Positions 1-11,092 of a DNA stretch of 64,000 nt are shown here, in pieces. Numbering within the stretch: position 1 is the stretch's first letter; each line of letters begins with the position of its first letter. Below the pieces are notes generated by a model, which was given only the letters and a program-made list of their open reading frames with translations, was not told the DNA's origin and did no database searches. The position numbers and the translations under genes are program-made. The stretch comes from Aureobasidium sp. EXF-3400 (lineage: Eukaryota; Ascomycota; Dothideomycetes; Dothideales; Saccotheciaceae): the NCBI GenBank assembly GCA_024195585.1, contig SWBL01000034.1:153425-217424 (forward strand), in the 5' to 3' direction.

Positions 1-579
1 TGCCAAACGCGATGCAAGCTCTGCAAATCTCCAACCAAGCAAGCTTGCCCAAGGTATCTCCATCCCGGATAAGATCAACTCAAGCCCAAGACTACATCAA
101 GTGTTGGAGGGTTTAGCACAAGGGATTGCATGACATTGAGGTTGTAGATGAGAGCTAAGCAGGTGAATCTTCTTCCTCTGACGAAGTATTTCTTCAATTT
201 CGACTACCTCACTTGCCAACCTCTCATTCGCGAGATTCTCGTGTGTTTATATATTATCTTCTGCTGTGTTCGGCCTCTGCTCCAGGTTGTCGTGAAGGCT
301 TCTAACGACACCAAGTATGAACTTAAGGACAGTGAATATGAGCTGACCCAACTCGCCAGAGACATCCTCGCACAGGCGCAGGCAACTAACCTGTCTCGAA
401 GAGAGTTCTTGCTTCCATTATATATCAGTCTCAGTACCTACAGCCTTTCTATCCACCAATCATGCCGAGAATTCTAGGATTTCCTATGAATGTCGTGCCA
501 CAGCAAGCTGGCACCGCAAAATGTATGCATATCTTCACAGGAATATTGTAGAATCCAGTCGCTGACAAGTCATGACAGT

Positions 580-1350
580 CTAAGAGGGGTATTCAGATCC
601 TCCCCCTGTGTTCACATCGCCCGACGCAAGTTCGGTCCGCAGTATTATCCCAGGCATGAGTTTTTCGGCAATGGCACTGGTCTCAGTCTCCACTACTTTG
701 CCAGTACCACCGTCACAGGCACTCCAAACGAGGAAAAGGTCCGCGTCATCGACAAGACCAACCAAGACCTGGTTGAGTACCTCGACGGGCGATGCCCGAC
801 AAAGGCCGTTGAGACTCTAGGTATCATTGTCCTCACAACCCATACGACAATGTTGCGCAGAACGGTCTCTATGACCGCCGAAGGCCGTCGCGACAGGCAG
901 AAGTTGAAGTCCAAGGGCATCACACTGCAGGAAACCTTTGAGGGCCGTGTCAACCAAACACGCCATTAGCACACCTATGGTGATGCAGATGACGGTGCTG
1001 AGGACGAATTCTCTGCTGACGTGCACGATGCTGACAGTGAGAAGATTGGCTGGAAGGACTCCTGGTTTAAGATCGACTCTCGTTTGAAGGCGCGTTTTGG
1101 CATGATGTTCATTGACGAAGCCCATCAAGTTAAGGGCATCCGCACCTGCACCTTCCGTGGTCTTGAGGACCTCTGCGTTGCTAGCCTGTTCTTTGTCTCT
1201 GCGACACTCGAAATCAATCAGGTCAGCGATTGGACTGGCTTTCTTCGCTTGCTGTATCAGAAGGAGTTCAAGCAACTTGCTTTAACGAAGAGTACCATGG
1301 ACGAAGCCGAGAAGGCTAAGGAACCTGCAATGAGATCCTCGGCCGTATGA
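580..1350 (+). pseudogene. Broken SNF2-family helicase fragment
   Basis: Two open stretches in different frames (about 580-968 and 1021-1350) together look like one piece of a fungal SNF2/Rad54-type helicase. The first has an RxIDKTNQDLVEYLD-like stretch and a TIVLTTxTT-like stretch. The second has a degenerate Walker B box (FIDEAHQVKGI, the DEAH box) and a helicase motif III-like SAT followed by a leucine-rich helix. Neither stretch starts with a usable ATG, stops fall between them, and no Walker A box remains. It would have been a chromatin-type ATPase. The next 1.2 kb (to about 2.55 kb) has further short open stretches that may be its decayed C-terminal half, but I cannot assign them. The frame breaks argue for a relic rather than an intron-rich gene. 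Confidence 0.6.
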
Positions 1351-3355
1351 ATACACTTCAGACTTCTGTTCGGCGACGTGTACTTCGCAGAACATGACAA
1401 GCTATTCATGTGCTCGAGCTCTTACCACATACTGTTTAAGACCTCAAGGCTAGCAACCACTGGCCCCAGTACGCAGCTGAGCATGTTCTAGTCCGTCAAG
1501 AGTTACTGCTCCCTTGACGCTTCTACTTCTGTTAGCCCTTCGACCGTAGCTACTGTCACTGTTGTGCCATCCGGCGGTGACTTGGGTGTCGTCGACAAGG
1601 AGAACGAAAGTTGCAGAAACATGGAATCGATGATCAAGACCCCTCTTCCAGCACGTCCTGCTCTTGGCCATTATATATTTGTCAGTACGGGTATGTACGT
1701 CATCGACAGAGGCATAACTACTCGCCGATACTATAGCAACCTCAAACATGACTTATATGAAGCTGAGGACGATCTGACCATCTTGCTAGATCTGGGGAGG
1801 CAAAGCTTACATGGCAAGAGAATGTCCACACAAGCCAAAGAAGGTCAACGTCTTGACTAACACCATGAAGGCCGACTAGATGGATACAGTGTAATCCTGC
1901 AACCATCCTATATCAGATGATCGAAAGGCTCGACATTGCACACCCTGGTATCAGCATCATGATGCAGAGGGTGTACAGATATGCAAAGCGGCTCTTCGAG
2001 GTGATGAGAGATTCATCTGAATCGCTCTGTCACTACTCAAGATACCACAGCGTCAAAGTCCAACACATCCGAAGGTTATATTCCACGGTCTTGAGGAGCT
2101 TAATACTGCAGCCATTGACAATCCAGCTAGCTGTTGACGACAAGCTCCCTGATCGTCATTGGAAGTATATATCTGATAGAAAAGAAGTCAGATACGTCCA
2201 CGATGAAGTCCAGACCCTGGTGTTGATCATGGAGAAGGTCAACTCAACACAGGCACTGACACCCTCAACAAATGAATCAGAGAGATGAATACCACAACAA
2301 ATGATCGTCGTACTTGCCTAAATTCCAGGGTGAACTCCAACAAGCCCTCAAGGTGCAGACCAGCACAGCAGACCCGAACTTCATCTACGAAAGATTTTCG
2401 CTATATATACTACACGCGGAACAGGAACAGACGCGATTCGAGCATTGTTCTTTCAGAGTCTGCAGAGTGGCTCCCAATAAAGCCCCACGCTTAGTCTACA
2501 TCCTATGCTCGACCCAACTCATCCTAGCCGCACTGTTGAACGGTTTTTTCTATTGAGATCTCTATCAAAATCGGAATACTGGCCTTGCTGTTCCGAGGGC
2601 GACCTGATGCGAAAAGGTTGTGTCAGACCTGTCACTTCGTGCTAACTGTGCTGATATGCCTGCGTACAAGCTCGCTTCCAGGAACCACCTCATTGCGACT
2701 ATCATGTCACAGGAGGTCAGCACGGATCATCGTACAGTCCAGAAAGCGTTGCACCAAGCTTTACCTTTCTCATCGCATCTTTAGAGACCTACCTTGACCC
2801 TACTACACCAACGAAGTTGCTTCTTCAGACTTCATCACCCTTCCCAAGGCAATGAGGTTGCTGTCTATGTTGCGCAAGGTCTAGCCACTTTCGATGATGC
2901 TTATACCAATAGTTAAAAGCAACGCATTGGTCATCATGAGAGGCATAACCCTAAGTTACTGCTAGCCTTCGAGCAAGACTCAGAGCAGTCATTGAGGTTT
3001 TCTGCTTCGACTCCAGACGCCAATGCCGGTTTGATTGGTGCTGATGAGTCACTATTCATGGTCAGTATAACTGCCTGGAGATAGGGCTATTCTTTGTATA
3101 TACCGAACTCGACTGGTCAACTTAAGTACATCCAGATCAACGAAATTCTAGGCATCTCAGCAGTCGGAGATTGGCCAGAATTCTCGCTCTGCTTGCAATC
3201 CGAAAACAAGAATGAGGCTCTGTACAGATTGCTGGCTATCTTCCGGTGAACTGAAAATCATCGACATGGAAACGCTTGCTTTCCACGTGAACATCGAGGT
3301 CGGCACTGTACCCACGCTTGAAGCCATCCATCAAGGCTTAGCAACCACTCAAGAT
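1351..3355. other. Decayed accessory DNA, no intact gene
   Basis: Only short open frames occur here (about 1564-1860, 1917-2288 and 2314-2556), none with a recognisable domain. Given the helicase relic before it and the gag-like relic after it, this is most simply read as decayed mobile or duplicated sequence. I see no RNA gene or intact promoter. Confidence 0.5.
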
Positions 3356-3526
3356 ATCCAAGACTTGGAGGGCAAGCTTCCAGACATCACTGGGTTTGCG
3401 ATCACCAAGACTGTCCAAGATCTCGAACAGAAGCTTCCCAAGATGGATAACCTGGTTACATCACTGAATTTCCGAAACCTCGAGCAGAAGCTTCCAAACA
3501 TCACTGGTCTCGCGACCTCCTTAGCA
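3356..3526 (+). repeat. 57-bp tandem repeat, three copies, coding a 19-residue unit
   Basis: Three consecutive 57-bp units translate in one frame to a 19-residue repeat with the core LEQKLPxITGLATS. The copies differ at several positions but keep exact length and frame, so the repeat expanded while the frame was coding. It sits in an open frame of about 140 codons (3212-3634) with no known domain. The pattern suggests a short coiled-coil-like repeat in a former protein. Confidence 0.75.
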
Positions 3527-3887
3527 GAAGCTTACAGAGGTTTTCCAGGAGCAGCAGGAGGAGCAGTAGACCGCAAAGAACGCCAAAGCCCAGAACATCT
3601 TATAGGGAAAGTTCACAAGCCGCAGGACGCATAAAGGTCTTCTTGCCGCGCTACATCGCGGAGCCTTGACTCCTCCTGGAATCCCGCCAGCAGATCCCGC
3701 AGACTGCGCTAAAGACACACCCTTGCCTGCATACAACCAAGTCGTTAATCGTGAACGAGCCCCTCTGTATTTTAGAGAGTATCTCTTGAACATTCCATTC
3801 AACACTCACGACTTACAACAACCGCTGTCGAATCATCTCCGAGATCAACCTGTAAGCGTTTATTCAGTTGCGTACACTGGCACCGAA

Positions 3888-4260
3888 ATGGCTACCCACT
3901 ATTTCGTTACCATGCTGCAGGAAATTACAGATGCTGCAGAGTACCTTGAGGAAGGATTCGTTCGATTCCACAATGAAGTACGTGGCGGCCGTAAGATAGT
4001 CTTCGAGCACAACAACACTAGTGCAATTGTGGATCCGGCCGTGATCGATACTTTGCAGAGCATGCTGAAGCGAATGAAGCTCAAGAGCCCCAGAAGTCGA
4101 AGAACCCTCGCAACAAGAGCAAGCGTAGCGACAAATCAGAGACCTGCTTGCTCAGATGTTGCAACAAATATGGCACTCACAAGGAAGAGGAGTGCTGGAC
4201 TCTCCATCTTGAGCTTCGCAAGGGCAATAACAACGGAAAACAACCAGAAGAAAAGTCGTC
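3888..4260 (+). pseudogene. Gag-like zinc-knuckle fragment, frameshifted
   Basis: An open frame beginning ATGGCTACCCAC encodes an acidic/helical segment, then loses frame near 4090. In the +1 frame the sequence continues with a basic stretch and a Cys/His cluster (about 4144-4197; CCNKYGTHKEEECW). This resembles the CCHC zinc knuckle of LTR-retroelement Gag proteins, with one extra residue between Cys and His. No integrase, reverse transcriptase or LTR is visible in the window. I infer a remnant of a copia-type element. A host zinc-knuckle protein remnant is the alternative. Confidence 0.45.
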
Positions 4261-4866
4261 CCCCAAGCATTCTGTTACTCTTTGTCACTTTCAATCTCTG
4301 CTGGTGTTCGCGTTGGAAGTGAGCGTATCCAAGTTCAGGTCGCTACAAACGATGACGATGACGACGAGCTCTCCAATGCTGACACTGGGTCTGGAGACGA
4401 GGCTCACAGACTGATGGTTAATATTTCCCTGAGGGGAACCAATACCCGTCATATATAACTCACCGGTCAGCGCTTTCGTTGACAAGCGGAAACATTGTGA
4501 CTGATTGGTGATCCGAGAGTCTCTGCATTCACCACCCCTATCGAAGCTCTCAAGTCAAAGCTAGACGAGGAAGATGAAGAACTCAGCACGAAGATCCAGC
4601 ATAGCGCCCGACGCGTCCAATCACTACTCAGAAACGTGAACGATCTCAAATCTCGTCACCTTGTCTGACGAAACAGGCAACCAGCTTGTGCTGCTGGATC
4701 GCTTGCGAGATACCACTTTGCAGGTCGCCTTGGTCGATCCCGCTATATATTGCTGCCCCTGCCGTCGAAGAATTGTCCGTCTAGATAATCTCGAAGACTG
4801 AGCTCGAGTGAAGTTTCTTGACTGGCTCTCTGGGAATTCACACCGTGCAACCCAACACTGCTCCGC

Positions 4867-7800
4867 CTAGTGTGTTGCGTGGCATTCCCTCGCTTGCATC
4901 ACCACCTCTATGGCAATAGCATAAAGATTCCGAGTGGATTTCCATCCAGCGCTACCGCGGCCAGCTTTGATGAGAAGTCGGGCGACTTCCATATAACCTC
5001 CCTTCGAGGCTATCTCCCAAGCGGCGTAATTCAAAGCGCCGTTCCTCCATTGACACCTCATATTACGTCGCCGAAATCGAAGTGCGTTGGGGCGAGCACC
5101 ATGGATGAGCAAGTCCTGAACGATTTCACCATGACCTTGACTTGACGCTGCTAACAACGAGGCATCAAGGCGTATTTGCGAGGCAGAGGAAACCAAGCCC
5201 ATATGACTCGATCCTGAGAGTCCGTAACCCCATGAGTCACTAGCCCATACTGTAGGAGCATCATCTTTAGGGTGCGATCCAGAGCTGCAAGCGTCAAGTT
5301 CGAGTTGTATCAAGTGCGCATATGAATGCCGAAGCCCCATGAGAGCCGCAAGATAGAGCGGGTAGCACTGCCTCCCATCGCCCCAAGTGAATGATTTTAT
5401 GCTGTATTTAAAAAAATGCTTGGAAAGCACAGAAGTCTGTAGTAGACAGTCAAGCACAGAGACCTCATCACCGGTGGCGTCTAGATGTTTGGCATGTGTC
5501 AGCCATGTACACTTGGCCCAATGAATGAGAGGGTACTCTTGCTCGAGTGCTCTCCAATCTTCGCCAAGAGTGTTCCAATCGACACAACACAAGTATGTAT
5601 GACACCTATGTAGGAGATCTACCCTTGCAGTTCTCTCTGCGAGATATGATTGAAAAGGCTGGATAACCTCCTCAGACAATAGATACTCCCGGACAGAAGC
5701 ATGAGCGAGCTTCAGATACTGGAAGTTCGCAAAGCCGTAATCAGCCGCAAAGCCGTAATCAGTCCAAGTGGTTGTCACCAAGCCAGAGCAAATAGTGATG
5801 ATGTCACGGGTATCAAATAATCGAGCTTCTGTGGAGAAACCAGGCTGTGCTTCTGGCCGCACACTGATCGCATGGTTACACCCCTCAAGTGTAAGGTGCT
5901 TATCAGACCACAGCAACATCTGCAAAATGATTGTTACCTCCCGGCGATGCGGAGTTTGTTGTATTGCAGTCAGCATGCGTGCATAAGTGTCGTTTAAAGT
6001 TTGTGGCAGATCTCGAAGAGTTCTCTCGATAGCATATCTGTTGCGACATTCGCGCAGAGTGTCCAGCTGCAGCGCTGCCCATCGAAACCTTGATGATTGA
6101 TCAGTACGTGTTGTCACCGAGGCAGAGGAAACTCACATGCCCCCAGCCTTCTCGCATATCGTGGTTTCAACCTCATTCCGAAGCATCTCCTGGCTTTCCC
6201 AGTGCTGAAATTCCTCGCTGTACAGTCGACGCCGAGTATAGAACTGAATATCTTCGTTGAGATCTTGGAGTTGGAGAGGGATGACTTCCTCCTCGTTGGA
6301 CCAACTCACGACCTGTGTTCGAGAAGTGACGAGCAGACGCACTCTCAGAGCCTCTGCACTATGAATGCTCCGACACCACTGCACAATCTCATCTAGAGAT
6401 TGCGCTTCATCTAGCGCATCAAGAATGATGTTCACGCCCTGTGATTGCTGAAGTACAGAATCCAGTGCGTCTCTCAACGCGCCTAAAGTTGGTTGCCGAC
6501 ATCCCTGCTCATGAGAAATGTAGCAACTCTGTATAACTGCTTGAGCTATACGCGACTTGTGGTACAGCTGTAGCAACAAAGATCGAAGCATGTCCTTGTA
6601 ATGCTGCTTGTTTGAATCGCTGAAATCGAAATAGAAGTAGATAGTCGGATGACCTTGTTCGCCCAGAAGGTTTTCAATGATCGCCGCGCTGAGGATTGTT
6701 TTGCCGCATCCTGACATGCCGTGAAGCCAGAGAAAAGACTTGGGTTGGGCTTTCCGCTTTTCAAATCGGGCACCGTGAAGGAACCATTCACCTGTACCTG
6801 TGCGATGTGTTTCAATTGCTCTCATGTAATTGACAGAAGGGTCTGCAGCTTCCATCCATTCAGTGACCGAGTTCGATGCATTGGTGTTTTTGATCTGCTC
6901 CATTGACGCAGCTACGGTTTGGACATTACTTGACACTTGATGCTGTCAGGAAGCGTTATGGAGCATTGAATTCCGAACTCACTCACGTTGTTCAATGGCA
7001 ACCGCAAGTCGTTCCTCTCGTTCTACCCCCTCAGACGAAATCTCCATCAGAAGCTCTTTGGCGTATGCGGCCGCAGTCATTGCGGCATACCCCTGCCATT
7101 CTTTGTTCTTATGCGAGTCGCTGTAGTCGCAGATGCCGCGAACAACTAAGCAAGGGAACCGATTCATGACCCCAGCGGCCTCCATCTCAAAACATAGGAC
7201 ACCTTGCTCTCGAGCGAGCTTGTCTCTCAAGATGGCATCCTTGATGACTTTGTTTCCCGAACCTATAAGACCATAGTGAATAGCAGGATTATCGTCCTCG
7301 TCGTCTCTTGGGTGGCGCATGACCAACTTGGCAGATTCGTTCCCACAACATGCATCACAACTCTCCTCAGATGCAGGGTGTACTACATCTGCCTTGTATA
7401 GTCGGTCGCTTCCGAGAGCTGGACAAGAATAGCCTTTTCTCTTGAGGCGCGGATTCTTTCTCAGAGCATCCTCGATGTTCTCGATGATATGATGTCCTTT
7501 GCGAATGTGCTTTGATTCGAGCGCAGAGACTGCCGTACGAACTACTGTTGGAGGCTGATCCAGGAAACCAGTTTGTCTGAATCCGGACTCTTGTATTTCT
7601 TTGCCTAGATCGTAGTGATAAACTCCACCATGACCGTCTTTCGGTGAGCTGACGACGACGTCGCCCAGGCGTATGTCGTTGGCACTGGTGGGCGCGCCAC
7701 CACCGATACCGACCATCAGACCGATTCTGATGTAGGAGAATGACCGCAGGATATTAGTGATGACACTTGCGGCAGAGCCGACACCATATTCGCCTTTGGG

Positions 7801-8079
7801 AAGTACTCCCAGCACCACTCTGTGACCAGAAATCCTGCCCAGTGTATAGGCATTTGTGTCGCTGATTGCAATCGTACCCGCCTCGGGTTTTGGATCTTCC
7901 TCGTCAAGAAAGGTCTGTGCAGCAACATACTCTGTTGGTAGTGCGCAGAGCCAGAGGATAGTGTAGTTGTTTGGATTCAACATGCCAGAAGTAACATTGC
8001 TCATACGACAGTGAGAGACGTAGGGAAGCGAAATTCGTCTTGTGATTCGTAGCTGTGCAAGCTTCGAACCCCGAAACAT
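4867..8079 (-). CDS. NLR-like STAND receptor: PNP_UDP-NACHT-ankyrin
   Basis: Three exons (8079-6987, 6911-6137, 6088-4867) joined by introns of 75 and 48 bp give 1029 residues. Both junctions restore frame, and the second rebuilds the conserved MFRWAALQL segment of NACHT proteins. Residues about 37-360 form a nucleoside-phosphorylase domain (VGIGGGAP, LGDVVVSSP, FEMEAAGVMN). The NACHT ATPase follows, with Walker A GMSGCGKT near 429-436, Walker B LDALDE near 528-533, then LLVTSRTQ. The tail has only about two ankyrin repeats. In fungal NLRs such N-terminal domains act as effector or sensor modules and NACHT is the nucleotide switch, linked to non-self recognition and heterokaryon incompatibility. 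The longest start is used; ATG at 8004 is equally likely because the domain begins soon after it. The short repeat tail next to decayed DNA hints at truncation. Domain identity is firm; function is inferred. Confidence 0.9.
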
Positions 8080-9186
8080 TCTTTTGAGTACTTTTTCGTA
8101 GGCAGACCTTGGTTGAATATTTATCTTACTTCCCTATGGTTGACGTTAGACGAAGATCGAATCAAGAAGAATTGTTGTGAATAGCTTCTTTCAAGGCGCT
8201 AAAACTCGGGACCACCCATCGTGCTTGATTGTTCGGCGGTTCCGTCCCTGTCCAGCAGTCACATCAAGCGCTCGTCTTGTGAGTATCCAAAAAAAAGAAA
8301 ATCCCGACGAATAGCGGACGAGAGTGGCCCTAAATAGGAATGGCGGCGTACTGTACAAGTTGGGTCCTCGTCCGTTGGATAGCGCATGGCTTACAAACTG
8401 CTTGTTTCGATTTTGATAAGGCCTGCGATTTGCTGTAATCCCTTTGAGTGCAGCCTCAATTAAGCGCGCGCTATCCAACTGATGTCAAAATGCCCTAGAT
8501 GTACAGGCTAATCCAAAGCGAATACCTTTGAATGGGCGCAAACGTGCCTTGTGTCTAGGGCGCATCGCAGGCAGTCACCATAGTGGCGGTCACGAACCTA
8601 TGGAGTCGGCTGCTCGGGACAGAGCTTGACGATCACATCGCATCTTGTTGCTGTGACTCGGGCATCCCGAGTGTGTGTACAATGGATTTTTTCGCTTCGA
8701 TGACTGCGTAGTGTCCCTCTTTCAATTCTTTCAATTGGTTTTGCATGTTGTTGCGTTGCCAGGTATATGTGCAGGGAACCCATTGTGTTTCCGTTGTGAA
8801 AGGCGGTTAGGGGCGTAAGATAGAGTGGATGCCAAGAGTTATGACAGGGTTGCACTAACAACCATTTTGAGGAGCAACAACTTTTGGATTACTCGAGACA
8901 CAGCAAGCTGACCGAGTATTGGTAAATTCAGCAATAGAAATAGAATCCTTTGGCTGACGCGGAATACCGTACGCGTGTGTTTGATCTTGGCTATGGCGCA
9001 CAAAATTCAATTGTCATTTTTCACTTCTTGGACGAGATGCAACACAGTAAGCATCAGGACAAGTGCAAAACCAGAAAAGGCCCCGCCGGGACATTTGTTC
9101 CAGTTCTGCTTTGTTACTCAGCAAGAAATGGAAAAAAAAGGCCGGAGGGCGCATCTCTTCGATGATCACAGGAAAGGAGCAAAAAG
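8080..9186. other. Intergenic, upstream of the NLR gene
   Basis: About 1.1 kb lies between the NLR start and the tRNA-Ala gene. Open frames on the minus strand at 8191-8478 and 8598-8861 show no recognisable domain or plausible splice partner. The first few hundred bases next to 8079 should hold the NLR promoter. I see no clear TATA box or repeat. Confidence 0.5.
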
Positions 9187-9281
9187 TGGAGTAGCTGGGA
9201 ATCGAACCCAGAACCTTCTCCAACTCAGGACTGCTCGAAGAGCAATGCTAAGAAGATGTCATACCACTAGACCACAACCCC
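9187..9281 (-). tRNA. tRNA-Ala(AGC) with a 23-nt intron
   Basis: The reverse complement folds as a tRNA. The acceptor stem GGGGTTG pairs with CTACTCC, including a G3:U70 wobble (the alanine identity pair) and a single T6/T67 mismatch. The A box is TGGTCTAGTGG, and the T arm is CTGGG-TTCGATT-CCCAG. The anticodon loop reads TTAGC, giving AGC, and the discriminator base is A. The anticodon arm is split by 23 nt containing a small hairpin (TGCTC-TTC-GAGCA), as expected for a nuclear tRNA intron. G3:U70, A73 and AGC agree on alanine. Confidence 0.9.
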
Positions 9282-9481
9282 ATTTGATGAAGCACATTTT
9301 GACTATGTGGGTATATGATTCCCATAAACAGAATCGATGGCGTCCACTTGCATGTGAACGTCGCAAGCTTCAAGACCCTGGAAGCTTCTCCACCCCACCA
9401 GCGGTGAAGCCCCTCGAGCTCCTGACACTTTCCACACCTACACATCTCTACCTCATCATCACTACCCAAACCCATCCAACC

Positions 9482-10843
9482 ATGGATTTCGCCTACGACC
9501 AAATCCAAGAGGAGTCCCTCCCCTCCGACCACTCCTCGCAAACCACCTCCGACTCCAGCGCACCTCCCATCACCCTCGAAACCGAATTCCAACAAGCCTT
9601 CAAAGCCGTCTCTGCATCACCCTGGGGAGCACGTCTAGGCGGCTTCTTCGCTTCCGCAAAAAAGCAAGGAGAGTCCCTATATTCAGATGCGCAGAAGGAA
9701 TATGCCAGTCGCAGTGAACAAGCCGCCAAAGTAGCGACAGAGCTACAGAAGTCTATTGTGGAGAGCACGAGGAATATCAGTATCAATCATGATGCCACTG
9801 GAAATACTTCATTCTCAGATCCGACTTTTGCGTTGCCGGAGGAAAGTGTGGGTGAGAGCAAGGGGAAAGAGAAGGAAGTGGAGAGGGATGCACAAACGAC
9901 AAGGCCAGATTCGTTACCAGCTGATATTGTCAAAGAAGCGACTTCGCTGGTATCGCTGTTACGGTCCAAAGCCACGGCTGCGACTGCAAACCTCAACCTC
10001 CAGAAGATACAAGCGGCAGAAGATGCAGCAGACGAAGCACTTCTCAAATTCGGCACAAACATAAAGTCTTTCCTTCGCGATGCTGTTGCGGTTACTGCAC
10101 CTTCAACATCCTCGGATAGCACAGAAGTGCTCTTTGAAACAAACGATGCAGAAGGGAAGCGAGTCATCCATTCATCACGCTTTGATGCGCAGTTGCATGT
10201 TATCCACACGTCAGCTCAGAGCTTCACTTCCGATCCTGATAGTGCCGAATACGCCGAATTTGTAAAGGAGTTCGATATCGCGGCAAAGACCGACGCTATT
10301 GCCGCAGACTTGGAGAAATACCCAGAGCTGAGGAGAGCAATGGAGAAGCTCGTGCCTGAGAAGGTCGAGTACGCCACTTTCTGGACGCGATACTACTTTT
10401 TGCGCAAGGTGATTCAGGAGGAAGAGGTCAGAAGGAGAGAAGTCCTCAAAGGTACGTTTATCTTGGTCCGACCATCAATCTGGCCAGGATGCTAACGGAA
10501 ACACATAGGAGCAACGCAAACCACAGACGAAGACCTCACCTGGGGCTCCGACGACTCAGACGACGAAGAAGACAGAGCACCCACACCCACAAAAGAAAAG
10601 ACTCCTGTTCCTGCTACCACCGCCACCGCCACCGCTTCCTCGACCACTACAAAAGAAAAGCTCGAAGCCCCTACAGCCCAACAGCACGAAGAAGAAACCA
10701 AATCTGTTACCTCAAGCGACGCTTCCTACGACATGGTCTCTGGAACAACCAGCAGAGCAACTGGCTCACCGAAAGACGAGAAGAGCGATAAGATTGCAGC
10801 GGCAAAGATTGACGAGGAGAGTGATGAGGAGGATTGGGAGTAG
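9482..10843 (+). CDS. BSD-domain protein (Dos2/SYAP1-like)
   Basis: Two exons (9482-10451 and 10509-10843) with a 57-bp intron (branch site GCTAAC) give 434 residues. The N-terminal part (to about residue 60) contains the [19 protein letters not shown] segment. A BSD domain lies at about 255-315 with the family's Phe/Trp pair ([12 protein letters not shown]). The tail is acidic and Ser/Thr-rich and ends in DEEDWE, as is usual in this family. Relatives include yeast and fission yeast Dos2 and animal SYAP1. They are cytoplasmic; fission yeast Dos2 has been linked to heterochromatin or ubiquitin pathways, but the biochemical role is unclear. The ATG follows an ACC context and is favoured over upstream in-frame codons that overlap the tRNA. 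The gene converges on the Yrb30-like gene. Confidence 0.88.
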
Positions 10844-11092
10844 AAGTTGGATTGAAGTGTATACAATCTGGGTAGTGCAAGCAAAGGGTCTTGGGTCATG
10901 GCGTTTTCAGGAGTAGCAGGCAGGGATTTCTAGGAGTGTGGAGTTGGTTGGATTCTTCGTTTTGAAATGAAAGCCAAGCTAAACAAAACGCTATGCTATG
11001 CTATGCTACGCTAATGCCTTTTTTCATGCTGTACAATGCTGCTAAATGCTTCTTCTGTCTGATCTCCTCTTCCCACCACAGCCCCTCCCCAA
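10844..11092. other. Convergent 3' region with CTATG microsatellite
   Basis: Short region between the 3' ends of two convergent genes. It holds a small run of CTATG units near 10990-11012 and no open frame of note. It probably supplies both transcript ends. Confidence 0.6.

Noticed and set aside
8598..8861. An 87-codon minus-strand frame upstream of the NLR
   Set aside because: No domain, no splice partner, and composition like random sequence.
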